Notes: generated from the letters alone by a model not told the origin. Positions 9,192-18,132 are shown, numbered from the stretch's first letter. The stretch is DNA of 64,000 nt from Pelotomaculum sp. UBA3103 (GCA_002365855.1 DFAP01000071.1:5882-69881); one strand, 5' to 3'. A program made the numbers and translations.

Positions 9192-9932
9192 CTACCCGGT
9201 CGGGGCCTTAAACTCGCGTTCCAGCACTTCTCCCGGCGCGCCCAGGAAACCCATGTTGTTTCCGTTTACTTCAACTTCAACCACCCCAGCATTACCAAGC
9301 CTTACCAGGATCCTTTCTGTGGCTTCGAAAGATCTAGACTGCCCAGCGGACAACTCTCCCTGAAAAGCAGGGGTCCCGTCTACAACGACCAGCATCCAAC
9401 ACCTGCTGGTTGTTACATTCAATACCATCTGCACACCGGTGGGCTCAGGAACTTGTCCCTGATTTGAAGGATCTTGTCCCTGTTGCGAAGGATCTTGTCC
9501 CTGATCGTTAGGAATTTGCCCAATATTTTGAGGGGGCTGGTTAAAGAACATTGCGTTTGCCCCCAAATAGACAGTTATAATTAGCCCTGTAAATAATACT
9601 GCGGCAGCAAAATAGATCCAATGCTTCGGTTTACCCGGAACCTTAACCTTAACGCCGGCCCCCTCCTTGAGCGGCATGGCAGCGTCTTCAGGTACCATCT
9701 CCTTGTTAAACTTACTGTTATATGCCTCAAGGATCTCCTCAACGTTCAGGGTCAGAAACCTAGCGTAGTTTTTCAAAAATGCTTTTGCATAAATTGGACA
9801 AGGAAGAACTTGAAACTGCTCCATTTCCATAGCCCGAATGTATTTGCGGCGGATTTTAGTTTCCTCCTCCACCGCTTCCAGGGTTATCCCACGCGCTTCT
9901 CTGGCTTCTTTTAAAGCTTTTCCAATTTCCAT
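9192..9932 (-). CDS. rodZ: RodZ-like membrane protein with cytoplasmic HTH domain
   Basis: The 246-residue protein has a Cro-like helix-turn-helix (residues about 5-70, containing EAREARGITLEAVEEET). A basic linker and one membrane segment (WIYFAAAVLFTGLIITVYLG, near 104-123) follow. Next comes a short QGQDPS-type repeat spacer and a C-terminal domain (DUF4115 type) from about residue 170. This is the RodZ/YmfM layout, which in rod-shaped bacteria links MreB to the wall synthesis machinery. In B. subtilis the homologue lies beside pgsA and cinA, as it roughly does here. GGGGGGCGA precedes the ATG at 9932. It faces fakB tail to tail. Confidence 0.88.
   Translation of the reverse strand: MEIGKALKEAREARGITLEAVEEETKIRRKYIRAMEMEQFQVLPCPIYAKAFLKNYARFLTLNVEEILEAYNSKFNKEMVPEDAAMPLKEGAGVKVKVPGKPKHWIYFAAAVLFTGLIITVYLGANAMFFNQPPQNIGQIPNDQGQDPSQQGQDPSNQGQVPEPTGVQMVLNVTTSRCWMLVVVDGTPAFQGELSAGQSRSFEATERILVRLGNAGVVEVEVNGNNMGFLGAPGEVLEREFKAPTG
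9452..9514 (-). repeat. Three tandem 21-bp repeats within rodZ
   Basis: Three 21-base units starting at 9452, 9473 and 9494 each begin CTTGTCCCTG on the plus strand and encode the seven-residue period QGQDPSx in the spacer between the membrane segment and the external domain. The third unit is diverged. Copy number is likely variable between strains, because 21-bp in-frame repeats expand and contract easily. Confidence 0.85.
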
Positions 9933-10067
9933 TATTCGCCCCCCACCGGTAGCATGTTACCTTGCGGTTTCCGAAATGATATTAAATATGCTTTAAAATC
10001 TTTTTTTAACTGGAGTAAATATATTTACAGCCTGATTACTTACAGAAAACATTCAAATGATATTCTA

Positions 10068-11102
10068 TTAAAGGTTTTTCACAAAATTAAATACTTTCTC
10101 AGATGCTTCCTCAATGTCCGTAGTATCCACTGACAAAGCATATTCGTCACTTGGTCCGTCCGGGTAACGGTATAACGGGTCATAATAGTTTTTAAGAAGG
10201 TAAGTGAAAACAAGCTCAAAACTTCTTTGCTCCAGCATGCTGTTTAAAGCCTCTGCCTTTGCCGCGCCTATTTTATTCTTTAATAGTGAGGTAGAATGCT
10301 GCAGCTCCTTTACGTTTTCACCGGGTCCATTTGTATATACATCACGGATTCTTTTAACCCTGTTTTCCAGTGATGTGTATAACAACACCTGTATACCATT
10401 TTTAATAGAGTTCAACAGAGGGACAGGAAGGAGTATTTTCCCAACTCTTCTACTCTCGCACTCAACCACAAATACACTCTTTTCTCCGATCTCTTTTAGA
10501 AACCAAACAATTGAACTCTCAAAAGACTTCTGGGTCGGTGAAGGGGGAAGGCCAATTTTCCCGAAAACAGAACCCCTGTGCTCAGCCAATCCCTCCAGGT
10601 CAAGTGCTGGAAACCCCTTTTGAGCTAAACGGATCAGTACATCGGTCTTCCCTACGCCCGTGAGACCGTTTAAGACAACAGCTTTTTGTGTCAGTTCCTC
10701 CCGGTCCAGGTACCCGTAAACATATCGACGGTAAGCCTTGTACCCGCCAATTACCCGGTAGACAGGTAACCCTGCGGTCTTAAGAACTGAAGCCATGTAC
10801 TGGCTCCGCATACCCCCTCGCCAACAAAAAACGGCGACTTTTTTCCCAGCAGCTAGATTACAAATCTCGGATATCTTTTCTGCCATCTTGGGAGCTACCA
10901 ATGCCAGAGCAAGCCTTCTGGCAGGTTCCGGTCCCTCAATGCGATATAATGTTCCAACGGCCGACCTTTCTTCATCTCCCAGTATCGGCACATTAACCGC
11001 CCCTGGTATGGTTGCCTCGGAATACTCCATTTCAGAGCGCACATCAATCAGCAGTAAATCATCCGAATCAAGCGCCTGATCAATAGAAATTTCTTTAACC
11101 AT
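10068..11102 (-). CDS. mnmH: tRNA 2-selenouridine synthase
   Basis: MnmH (SelU/YbbB) replaces sulfur by selenium at C2 of the wobble uridine of certain tRNAs, using selenophosphate and a geranylated intermediate. The 344-residue protein has an N-terminal rhodanese domain with the catalytic cysteine in FCWRGGMRSQ near residue 92, and a C-terminal P-loop domain with NGLTGVGKTD near residue 145. Both hallmarks are intact and the length is normal. The ATG at 11102 follows AGAGGATC. Its presence implies that the cell makes selenophosphate, so selD should be elsewhere in the genome. No other selenium gene lies in this window. It stands between ftsK and rodZ, where it is not part of the usual conserved order. 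Confidence 0.95.
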   Translation of the reverse strand: MVKEISIDQALDSDDLLLIDVRSEMEYSEATIPGAVNVPILGDEERSAVGTLYRIEGPEPARRLALALVAPKMAEKISEICNLAAGKKVAVFCWRGGMRSQYMASVLKTAGLPVYRVIGGYKAYRRYVYGYLDREELTQKAVVLNGLTGVGKTDVLIRLAQKGFPALDLEGLAEHRGSVFGKIGLPPSPTQKSFESSIVWFLKEIGEKSVFVVECESRRVGKILLPVPLLNSIKNGIQVLLYTSLENRVKRIRDVYTNGPGENVKELQHSTSLLKNKIGAAKAEALNSMLEQRSFELVFTYLLKNYYDPLYRYPDGPSDEYALSVDTTDIEEASEKVFNFVKNL

Positions 11103-11252
11103 ATTGAGCTGATCCTCTAGCCTTAAAAACCCCGTTGTAATAAATTATTAAAGTTTTATGCTAACAAGCATTTGATAAAAGCTCCTGCAACGGTTATTTT
11201 AGGGTCTCCTTTTTCATCAAATATATAACATGAGACCTAAGATACTGTCAAA

Positions 11253-13502
11253 TCAGTTTGGCAGCTTTCTTTTAAAGACCTGATTGTACTGATCCAATGT
11301 CATCAGAATAGCCCGCGGTTTGCTGCCCTCATAACCCCCGACTATACCCCTCTGCTCCATTATGTCAATCAACCGCGCTGCCCTGGCGTATCCTATATGC
11401 AGCCTTCTCTGAAGCAGCGAAATTGAGGCGTGACCGCTCTCAATAAGCATCTGAACAGCTTGTGCCAGAAGCTCATCTTCAAATTCCTGTACAACCTCTT
11501 CCACCTGCGCCTCGATTAAAATTTTGTCATCATAAACAGGTTCGGCCTGTTTTTTCAGGTAGTTTACGAGGTCTTCCACTTCACGGTCCGAAAGGAAGGC
11601 GCCTTGTACGCGAACCGGTTTTGACGCGCCGACCGGATAATAAAGCATGTCACCCTTTCCCAGAAGCTTCTCCGCTCCAGACATGTCAAGAATCGTACGC
11701 GAGTCAATCTGGGATGAAACAGCAAATGATATCCTGGAAGGGATGTTGGCCTTGATCAAACCTGTAATGACATCGACAGACGGGCGCTGGGTGGCAACAA
11801 CAAGATGAATCCCTGCGGCCCTGGCCATCTGCGCGAGACGGCATACAGCATCCTCAACGTCCGCCGGCGCCACCATCATCAGGTCTGCCAGTTCGTCAAT
11901 TATCACAACTATAAAGGGAAGCTTCCTTCTGTTTGGATCCGGGTCACCAACTTTAAACATCTTATTGTAGCGAGTAATATCCCGCACCCCTACGCTTGCG
12001 AAGAGCTCATAGCGGTGTTCCATTTCCCTGGCAGCCCAGCGCAGGGAAGTTGCCGCTTTTTTAGGATCGGTAACAACGGGGGAAACCAGGTGGGGAATTC
12101 CATTATATGTTGCAAGTTCCACCATCTTGGGGTCAATCATTAGAATTTTTACTTCGTCTGGAGTCGCTTTAAAAAGTATGCTGGCAATTAGTGTATTCAA
12201 ACATACGCTTTTACCAGAGCCCGTAGCCCCAGCGATCAGCACGTGGTGCATCTTGGTAAGATCGGCTATAATTGGATTTCCTGCAATATCTTTACCCAGA
12301 GCCATAGTCAGTTTTGAACCCGACTGTATAAATTCCTGGGCTTCAAGAAGATCTCTCAAATGGACCATGGAGATTTCCTTGTTGGGTACTTCAATCCCTA
12401 CCGCAGCCTTACCAGGGATCGGCGCTTCGATCCGTACATCCGGGGCAGCCATTGAGAGAGCTATATCATCTGCCAAATTAACAATCCGGCTGACCTTAAC
12501 TCCTGCAGGCGGTTGAATTTCATAACGAGTAATGGCCGGGCCCCTTGAAACCTGGATTACTTTTGCCTTAACTCCGAAACTCTCAAGGGTTTCTTCCAAG
12601 ATCCTGATATTTTCATTAATATCCTTGCTGAAACGCACGCTTTTCACTCTATGTGGACGTGCAAATATCGATAATGGGGGCAGATGAAAACTTGAACTGT
12701 CGGGCTGATAATCACTGGTAAAGAAAGTGACCTGCTCGTCACCCTCGACAGATTTATCAGAATCAATATCAACGATCCTAGGTCTAAAGGTATTAGTCCG
12801 GCTCTTCGAAACAGTAGTGGAAGGATCATCGCGCGCCTGCTCCCCTTCAGGTCCTTTAGTGGTTTTGGGGGATTCAATTATAGAAAACTGCTCCCCGCCA
12901 TGATCGATAATAACCGGTGCCGGAGGAGTGGTTTCACTTTCTTCTTCGACTTCTGTAAAGAGAAAATTAACCAACCCCTTAGAACTTTTTTTATAGGTTT
13001 CCTGAACTTTGATCACAAACTCTTTTGCCATAGCCGCAAGCGACAAATTGGTCAGTAGCAGCAGGGCAATCAAACACGCTGCAATAAGAATAATATAAGT
13101 ACCGGCTATACCGAAAGATTTCATTAATACAAAGCTTAACAGAGCGCCTAAAACTCCTCCTCCGTCACCTGAGACGCCTGCCTTAAAGGAATCCTCAATG
13201 GGGATAATCAGGTGCAGGAAAGTCAGCGAAACAAAAAATAGCAGCACCAGACCGTACATCCTTTCAGTGACTCTTGTACGGCTGCGTTTTTGAACCAGTC
13301 TGATTCCTATCATGACCAAAAGGATTGGAAATACATACCTTCCCTCACCGGCAATGCTCTTCAGGGATTTATCAACAAACCCGCTGACTATACCAGTATT
13401 TGGGTACAGAATACTAATAGTACCCAAAACTCCCAGCGCAATTAAGCTAATCCCAAATATTTCATATTTCAGTTCTTCTTTTAGCTGACCCAGTACTCCC
13501 AT
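11253..13502 (-). CDS. ftsK: DNA translocase FtsK/SpoIIIE
   Basis: This membrane-anchored hexameric ATPase pumps chromosomal DNA through closing septa, and in spore formers into the forespore. The 749-residue protein has four hydrophobic segments in the first 165 residues and an acidic linker to about 290. The RecA-like motor has Walker [13 protein letters not shown] near residue 427 and Walker [14 protein letters not shown] near 535. A C-terminal winged-helix gamma domain ([20 protein letters not shown]) reads KOPS/SRS-type DNA signals. The length is close to B. subtilis SpoIIIE (787). GGAGGGT precedes the ATG at 13502. In B. subtilis spoIIIE directly follows ylzJ; here uppP and the cobalamin riboswitch lie between. 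Confidence 0.97.
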   Translation of the reverse strand: MGVLGQLKEELKYEIFGISLIALGVLGTISILYPNTGIVSGFVDKSLKSIAGEGRYVFPILLVMIGIRLVQKRSRTRVTERMYGLVLLFFVSLTFLHLIIPIEDSFKAGVSGDGGGVLGALLSFVLMKSFGIAGTYIILIAACLIALLLLTNLSLAAMAKEFVIKVQETYKKSSKGLVNFLFTEVEEESETTPPAPVIIDHGGEQFSIIESPKTTKGPEGEQARDDPSTTVSKSRTNTFRPRIVDIDSDKSVEGDEQVTFFTSDYQPDSSSFHLPPLSIFARPHRVKSVRFSKDINENIRILEETLESFGVKAKVIQVSRGPAITRYEIQPPAGVKVSRIVNLADDIALSMAAPDVRIEAPIPGKAAVGIEVPNKEISMVHLRDLLEAQEFIQSGSKLTMALGKDIAGNPIIADLTKMHHVLIAGATGSGKSVCLNTLIASILFKATPDEVKILMIDPKMVELATYNGIPHLVSPVVTDPKKAATSLRWAAREMEHRYELFASVGVRDITRYNKMFKVGDPDPNRRKLPFIVVIIDELADLMMVAPADVEDAVCRLAQMARAAGIHLVVATQRPSVDVITGLIKANIPSRISFAVSSQIDSRTILDMSGAEKLLGKGDMLYYPVGASKPVRVQGAFLSDREVEDLVNYLKKQAEPVYDDKILIEAQVEEVVQEFEDELLAQAVQMLIESGHASISLLQRRLHIGYARAARLIDIMEQRGIVGGYEGSKPRAILMTLDQYNQVFKRKLPN

Positions 13503-13565
13503 ATTTTACCCTCCATGAATAATATACCACACCATGCTGAAAAATCCTTTATACCCAATTAAATT

Positions 13566-13591
13566 AAGCCCTTCTTAATAACGAAGGGCTT
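13566..13591 (-). terminator. Terminator after uppP
   Basis: A perfect nine-base stem (AAGCCCTTC with GAAGGGCTT, eight-base loop), followed on the minus strand by a TTAATTT tract, lies 40 bases past the uppP stop and 60 bases before ftsK. Confidence 0.75.
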
Positions 13592-13629
13592 ATAAAAGGT
13601 ATCAATTTACATAGATTATCAAATACCAG

Positions 13630-14418
13630 CTATCCCATCCTGACAACCGCCAGGGCTATAATTCCAAGGCCCAGGGCAAATCGATACCAGACAAATAGCG
13701 CGAAACTGTGCTCAGTAAGAAATTTTAACAAAAATCCAATAGATATAAAACCAACTACGGCGGATGACACTATTCCTGTGATGAAGGCTGTATTAATATC
13801 CGCTGTCGACAGGTTTTTTATTTGCATAACTCCCGCCCCAAAAATAATAGGCGTTGAAAGCAGGAATGAAAACCTTGCAGAGGCTTCACGGGTTAGACCA
13901 AGTGCCCTGCCTGCTGTCATGGTAACCCCTGAGCGCGACACGCCGGGGATGATGGCAAAGGCCTGCGACAAACCTATCAACAGGCTGTCTTTAATCGATA
14001 CGCCCCAAATGCTCTTTCTTTTGACTGCGGTGCGGTCAACCCAATACAATATGCCCCCCATAACTATCAACATGGTTCCGATCAAAAATGGGTTGCGGAA
14101 GACTGTTTCGGCTTGTTCCTCAAGAAGATAACCAATGGCTGCCCCTGGTATAGTTGCGATAAGCAGGTACCAAAACAAACGGGCTTTAGGTGTCGACCTG
14201 CGAAGCGCAGCCTCACTCAACAGGCCGGTCCAGTCCTTCCAAAAAAATATCACAACAGCAATAAGCGTTCCCATATGTAGCGCGACGTCAAAAGTCAGAC
14301 CCGGGTCATCCCATCCCAGGGCCCAGGGAGCAAGAACCAGGTGGGCCGAACTGGATATTGGGAGAAATTCCCCCAAACCCTGGATTATACTCATCACTAG
14401 AGCCTGAAAAACTGTCAA
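13630..14418 (-). CDS. uppP: Undecaprenyl-diphosphatase (bacitracin resistance protein)
   Basis: UppP removes a phosphate from undecaprenyl diphosphate at the outer membrane face, so that the lipid carrier can be reused for peptidoglycan export. The 262-residue protein has about eight hydrophobic segments. It carries the family motif IIQGLGEFLPISSSAHL near its start, and the second motif (GVSRSGVTMTAGRALGL) near residue 175. I set the start at TTG 14418 because GGGGGTG lies five bases upstream and family members begin close to this point. An ATG at 14475 would place the leader across a TGCTATAAT promoter element. UppS, which makes the lipid, is at 50077-50874. Confidence 0.94.
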   Translation of the reverse strand: MTVFQALVMSIIQGLGEFLPISSSAHLVLAPWALGWDDPGLTFDVALHMGTLIAVVIFFWKDWTGLLSEAALRRSTPKARLFWYLLIATIPGAAIGYLLEEQAETVFRNPFLIGTMLIVMGGILYWVDRTAVKRKSIWGVSIKDSLLIGLSQAFAIIPGVSRSGVTMTAGRALGLTREASARFSFLLSTPIIFGAGVMQIKNLSTADINTAFITGIVSSAVVGFISIGFLLKFLTEHSFALFVWYRFALGLGIIALAVVRMG

Positions 14419-14454
14419 AAAAACACCCCCAGCGAGCTTGTAACAATCTATAAT

Positions 14455-14463
14455 ATTATAGCA
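14455..14463 (-). promoter_or_regulatory. Candidate extended -10 promoter of uppP
   Basis: The minus strand reads TGCTATAAT here, about 40 bases upstream of the uppP TTG start. This is the same extended -10 element as at 3939-3947. The -35 region is poor (GGTCAT at 17-base spacing). It makes uppP transcription independent of the riboswitch terminators upstream. Confidence 0.5.
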
Positions 14464-14592
14464 CGGCTCCTGCATAAATGACCGTTTAATAGTATATGAT
14501 TGACATCATGTCATCTATATAATATTTTAATAGAAATAAACGTGACACCATAGTAAAAATCTTTCCGACCGTAACAATTCTATAGCATCATT

Positions 14593-14627
14593 TGAAAAAA
14601 AGAAACCCGTTCATCCCAAAACGGGTT
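14593..14627 (-). terminator. Intrinsic terminator 2 downstream of the cobalamin riboswitch
   Basis: On the minus strand an eight-base stem (AACCCGTT with AACGGGTT, eight-base loop) is followed directly by TCTTTTTTT, a textbook Rho-independent terminator. It is the second of two hairpins after the riboswitch. Between it and the uppP promoter (14463-14592) I see no gene. Confidence 0.85.
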
Positions 14628-14661
14628 AATACAAAGAAACATTGGAAGGAGGAAATAACAT

Positions 14662-14697
14662 AAAAACCCGGGTCCTTCCGCTAAGAAGCCGGGTTTT
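14662..14697 (-). terminator. Intrinsic terminator 1 / expression platform of the cobalamin riboswitch
   Basis: A nine-base stem (AAAACCCGG with CCGGGTTTT) is followed on the minus strand by TTATGTTATTT. It starts 60 bases after the riboswitch P1 stem. The loop contains CGGAAGG (14674-14680), which is fully complementary to CCTTCCG (14742-14748) just 3' of the aptamer, so the two could form an alternative structure that opens the terminator. Confidence 0.7.
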
Positions 14698-14757
14698 CAA
14701 GGTAAAATACCAAGAAACAAAACACAGCACAAACCTTTCTACGGAAGGTGGCTCATT

Positions 14758-14930
14758 ACCAACCAGGCAGGTCTCCTGACTTGTGGATCACAGCGCATCT
14801 CCCGCCTTCCCGGACTTACTTTCAAGCCCAGTGGCATTTTGGGAGTCACTCCCCACTTACAGTGGCCAGACCGTCCGGGATTTGCACCCGGTTCCCTAAA
14901 CCCAGAATAAAGCTGGGACACTGATCGGTT
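14758..14930 (-). promoter_or_regulatory. Cobalamin (adenosylcobalamin) riboswitch, no gene attached
   Basis: Read on the minus strand the segment has the cobalamin riboswitch hallmarks in order. First come GGGAACCGGGTGCAAATCC and the GCCACTGTAAGTG core, and near the 3' end the B12 box AGTCAGGAGACCTGCC. The ends pair as a P1 stem: ACCGATCAG at the 5' end with CTGGTTGGT at the 3' end. This RNA binds adenosylcobalamin and normally shuts off B12 synthesis, transport or B12-alternative genes. Here two terminators follow (14662-14697, 14593-14627) and the next gene, uppP, has its own promoter and no known link to B12. The stretch upstream between the promoter and ylzJ (14981-15095) holds nothing I can recognise. 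Confidence 0.95.
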
Positions 14931-14951
14931 TTAAACAATTCAATTACTAGA

Positions 14952-14980
14952 ATATTATCATTCTTTCAATTCGTTGTCCA
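14952..14980 (-). promoter_or_regulatory. Promoter of the cobalamin riboswitch
   Basis: The minus strand has TGGACA (14975-14980), a 17-base spacer and TAATAT (14952-14957), preceded by TGA as a partial extended -10. Transcription would begin about ten bases before the aptamer P1 stem, so the riboswitch is likely an independent transcription unit. Confidence 0.55.
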
Positions 14981-15095
14981 TGTTTTAGTTAATAAAATTT
15001 TAATTTTAAAGATTATAAGTTGTTAAAAACGTCCTGGCTGGAGTACAAGAAGCATACAATCGAAACTCCCAGCAATCTACTGTAATAACTGCAAA

Positions 15096-15311
15096 TTACT
15101 TACACTCTATAATGCATCCGGGCGCCAGCTCAGGCTTTAAGTAGTCAGATGGCTTGGTACTCAGTAATTTGACAATTCTTTTATTACCAAATCCAGCCTC
15201 CTCAACCATAATCTTTACACCCATATATTCAATTTCTTTATATTCCGGGTATTTAGTGTTGTCGAATCCCTCGAACACCAGTTCCAATTGCATAGGCGTG
15301 TATAAAATCAT
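15096..15311 (-). CDS. ylzJ: YlzJ-like protein
   Basis: This 71-residue soluble protein starts [16 protein letters not shown], typical of the small YlzJ family, whose function is unknown. It has a central [12 protein letters not shown] strand and a C-terminal [12 protein letters not shown] segment. Its ATG overlaps the tepA stop codon (ATGA at 15308-15311), the same coupling and order as tepA-ylzJ in Bacillus. This context, together with the sporulation genes upstream, is the main hint to its role. Confidence 0.88.
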   Translation of the reverse strand: MILYTPMQLELVFEGFDNTKYPEYKEIEYMGVKIMVEEAGFGNKRIVKLLSTKPSDYLKPELAPGCIIECK

Positions 15312-16150
15312 TGCAGAGACACCTCTTTTACGCCAGTCTTTCTATCCTCAATCAAAGATTTAAGTTTTTTTACAGCGTTGCCTATACCCCCAACCTCGTC
15401 AATCAGCCCCACTTCCACAGCCTCTTTACCTATTAACACAGTTCCAATATCTCTGGCCAACTCTCCCATGCGGAACATCAATTCGCGAAACTTTTCTTCG
15501 GTAACACCAGAATGCTCAGTGACAAACCTAACCACCCTGTCCTGCATCTTGTCTAAATATTCATATGTCTGAGGCACACCAATCACCAGGCCATTAAGCC
15601 TGATCGGGTGGATGGTCATGCTGGCAGTATTAGCAATAAACGAATAATGAGAGCCTACTGCAATTGGCACACCGATCGAATGCCCTCCTCCTAAAATAAC
15701 TGAAACTGAGGGCTTCGACATTCCAGAGATCATTTCAGCTATTGCCAGGCCCGCCTCAACGTCACCACCTACAGTATTTAAGACAATTAATATGCCTTCG
15801 ACTTCCGCTGCCTGTTCTAAAGCCACTAGTTGTGGAATCATATGCTCGTACTTGGTAGTCTTGTTTTGTGGCGGCAACACCAGGTGTCCTTCTATTTGAC
15901 CGATGATTGTCATACAATGAATATTGCTTTTTACTTCAGGAATTGTGCTTGATCCTATCTCCTTCAATGTTTCCATGGCGCCTTTGGCCTTTCCGGTTAC
16001 TTTTCTCCCGTGTCTTGGATCCTGTTCCGGTTCAGCTTCCCGGTCCGGATCGTCCCTCCTTTCGGGATTTGGTTCTACACCAGGGTCAGGGATTGGTCCC
16101 GGCGTATAGGGGAAAACACCTGGTTCTGGATCAAAATTGTGTGTACTCAT
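15308..16150 (-). CDS. tepA: ClpP-fold serine protease, TepA type
   Basis: The 280-residue protein begins with a proline- and aspartate-rich low-complexity segment (about residues 5-45), then a ClpP/crotonase-fold domain. The likely triad is visible: Ser in [11 protein letters not shown], His in SMTIHPIRL, and Asp in VGLIDEVGG. TepA (YmfB) of B. subtilis is described as translocation-enhancing and is also linked to degradation of spore protective proteins; it sits in the same gene order. The ATG at 16150 has AGGAGTGA five bases upstream and is preferred over the ATG at 16168. No signal peptide or membrane segment is seen, so it acts in the cytoplasm. Confidence 0.9.
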   Translation of the reverse strand: MSTHNFDPEPGVFPYTPGPIPDPGVEPNPERRDDPDREAEPEQDPRHGRKVTGKAKGAMETLKEIGSSTIPEVKSNIHCMTIIGQIEGHLVLPPQNKTTKYEHMIPQLVALEQAAEVEGILIVLNTVGGDVEAGLAIAEMISGMSKPSVSVILGGGHSIGVPIAVGSHYSFIANTASMTIHPIRLNGLVIGVPQTYEYLDKMQDRVVRFVTEHSGVTEEKFRELMFRMGELARDIGTVLIGKEAVEVGLIDEVGGIGNAVKKLKSLIEDRKTGVKEVSLQ

Positions 16151-16253
16151 GCTTATCACTCCTGACATGACATTACAGTAGTTATAACGTTTTTAGTATG
16201 TATAAATATAACGAAAAATAAACTGTTTATGTCCTGTATTAAGTGAGAACTTA

Positions 16254-16279
16254 AAAAAAGCCGCTCGAACGGCTTTTTT
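16254..16279. terminator. Bidirectional intrinsic terminator after RNase J
   Basis: AAAAAAGCCG and CGGCTTTTTT form a perfect ten-base stem around a short loop, with A/T runs on both sides, 30 bases past the RNase J stop. It separates the RNase J unit from tepA-ylzJ. Confidence 0.88.
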
Positions 16280-16308
16280 ATGTATCCTAACAAATATATA
16301 AATTTTAA

Positions 16309-17976
16309 TTACTTAACTTCCATGATAATGGGTAAAATCATCGGCCTTCTCCTGGTTTTTTCATATAAAAACTTTCCCAAAGCGTCTCTGACCTGAGATT
16401 TAATAGAAGACCACTCCACTATGCCCTTGTCCGCACATTTATCAAGGGCGCTGCTCACTATGATTTTTGCTTCATCGAGTAGCTTTTCTGATTCTCTAAC
16501 ATACACGAATCCCCTGGATACAATATCCGGTCCAGCCATTACCGAGCCTGTTTCATGGTCCATGGTTACAACCACAATCAGGATTCCATCCTGTGATAAC
16601 AGCTTCCTGTCTCTGAGAACTATATTTCCGACATCCCCGACACCAAGCCCGTCAACAAGTACTTTCCCCGCAGTGACCCTGCCCGTCACACGACCCGAAC
16701 GACGGCTGAATTCTAGTACCTGACCGTTTTCTGCAACGAAAACGTTTTCCGGCAGCACACCAATGTCCATGGCCAACTCAGCATGTTTAATAAGCATCCT
16801 GTATTCCCCATGTATAGGAACAAAAAACTTCGGCTTAACCAGGTTGAGCATCAGCTTGAGTTCTTCCTGGCTGGGGTGTCCAGATACATGGATATCAGAT
16901 GTTATATCATAGATGACCCGCGCACCCTGTTTAAAAAGCTGGTCAATTATACGCGCTACCAATTTTTCATTGCCAGGTATAGGCGCCGCAGAAATAATGA
17001 TCGTATCACCTGGTACAATGTCTACCTGCCGGTGGTCAGCTAAGGCCATTCTTGTAAGTGCTGACATTGGCTCACCCTGACTTCCAGTTGTGAGAATTAC
17101 AACCCGATGTCCCGGCAGCCGGTTCGCTTCGTCAAGGTCGACCAAAACCCCCTCCGGAATATTCATATATCCAAGTTCGTTGGCCACGTTAATAACATTA
17201 ACCATGCTTCTGCCGACCACCGCGACTTTGCGGTTATGCTTACATGCTGCAAATATTGCCTGTTGAAGTCTATGAACATTTGATGCAAATGTTGTAATAA
17301 TAATGCGGTCCTTGGCCTGACGGAAGTTTTCATCAAAAGTGTTGCCGACCACTCGTTCAGACATGGTGTAACCAGGCCGTTCCGCATTAGTACTGTCGGA
17401 AAGTAAGACCAGGACACCTTTATCACCTAATTGTGCCAGACGATTGAAATCCGTTACCTGACCATCAACCGGAGTCTGATCAATTTTAAAATCTCCCGTA
17501 TGGACCACCACGCCCATAGGTGTATGCACAGCTACTGCAACCGCATCAGGAATGCTGTGAGAGACACGTATGAATTCCACTTTAAAAGGACCTATTTGCA
17601 CAATATCTCTGGGCTTCACCGTCTGCAGGGCCACATCATCAGAAAGCCTTTGTTCTTTTAGTTTGCCCTGCAAGAGTCCCAGGGTAAGTTTTGTTCCGTA
17701 AACAGGAATTTTAAGATGGCGAAGCAGGTAAGGCAGGGCTCCTATATGATCCTCGTGACCATGAGTGAGGACAATCCCCCGCACAAACTCCCTGTTTTCA
17801 AGCAGGTAAGTGATATCAGGAATAACAATATCAATACCCAGCATTTCCTCTTCCGGGAACATTAAACCACAGTCAATAACCATGATATTTTCCCCAAATC
17901 TCACCACCATCATGTTTTTGCCGATTTCCCCCAGTCCCCCAAGGGGAATAAGGGACAATTTAGTTTCTTTAGCCAA
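16309..17976 (-). CDS. rnj: Ribonuclease J
   Basis: RNase J is a metallo-beta-lactamase/beta-CASP enzyme with 5'-to-3' exonuclease and endonuclease activity in mRNA decay and rRNA maturation. The 555-residue protein has the zinc motif THGHEDHIGALPYLL near residue 75, a second metal site (HTGDFKID) near 165, the DSTNAERPG segment near 195, and a GHPSQEELK beta-CASP region near 370. The start is TTG 17976 with GGAGGTG upstream. Bacillus has two paralogues (rnjA, rnjB); the position between dapA and tepA matches rnjB, but sequence alone does not settle the paralogue. Genes for PNPase and S15 in the same window make it part of a local RNA-decay set. Confidence 0.95.
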   Translation of the reverse strand: MAKETKLSLIPLGGLGEIGKNMMVVRFGENIMVIDCGLMFPEEEMLGIDIVIPDITYLLENREFVRGIVLTHGHEDHIGALPYLLRHLKIPVYGTKLTLGLLQGKLKEQRLSDDVALQTVKPRDIVQIGPFKVEFIRVSHSIPDAVAVAVHTPMGVVVHTGDFKIDQTPVDGQVTDFNRLAQLGDKGVLVLLSDSTNAERPGYTMSERVVGNTFDENFRQAKDRIIITTFASNVHRLQQAIFAACKHNRKVAVVGRSMVNVINVANELGYMNIPEGVLVDLDEANRLPGHRVVILTTGSQGEPMSALTRMALADHRQVDIVPGDTIIISAAPIPGNEKLVARIIDQLFKQGARVIYDITSDIHVSGHPSQEELKLMLNLVKPKFFVPIHGEYRMLIKHAELAMDIGVLPENVFVAENGQVLEFSRRSGRVTGRVTAGKVLVDGLGVGDVGNIVLRDRKLLSQDGILIVVVTMDHETGSVMAGPDIVSRGFVYVRESEKLLDEAKIIVSSALDKCADKGIVEWSSIKSQVRDALGKFLYEKTRRRPMILPIIMEVK

Positions 17977-18103
17977 ATCCGCACCTCCTAACCTTTTCTA
18001 ATAAGAAGTTTTATTCTGTAAACGGTGAGATAGTTCAGGAGAAGGCGGGGGGAAATATTTTTTTTGACCTGGTTTATCACAAAACGTTCACAAAGATAAT
18101 AAC

Positions 18104-18132
18104 ATTATACTTTATTATTGTAGTAGTAACAA
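18104..18132 (-). promoter_or_regulatory. Sigma-A type promoter of the RNase J gene
   Basis: TTGTTA (18127-18132), a 17-base spacer and a perfect TATAAT (18104-18109) are read on the minus strand, about 130 bases before the RNase J TTG start. The 350-base gap between dapA and RNase J otherwise contains only this promoter, an untranslated leader and the dapA-side terminator at 18281-18318. Confidence 0.75.

Noticed and set aside
11200-11238. GGTCTC and GAGACC arms between mnmH and ftsK as a terminator
   Set aside because: Only a six-base stem with a loop of more than 20 bases and no U-run; too weak to call.
14419-14475. A longer N-terminus for UppP from an upstream ATG
   Set aside because: The extra segment crosses a TGCTATAAT promoter element and has no ribosome site, and the TTG at 14418 has GGGGGTG in place.
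14739-14921. A 60-codon minus-strand frame
   Set aside because: It coincides with the cobalamin riboswitch aptamer, whose conserved RNA motifs explain the sequence.
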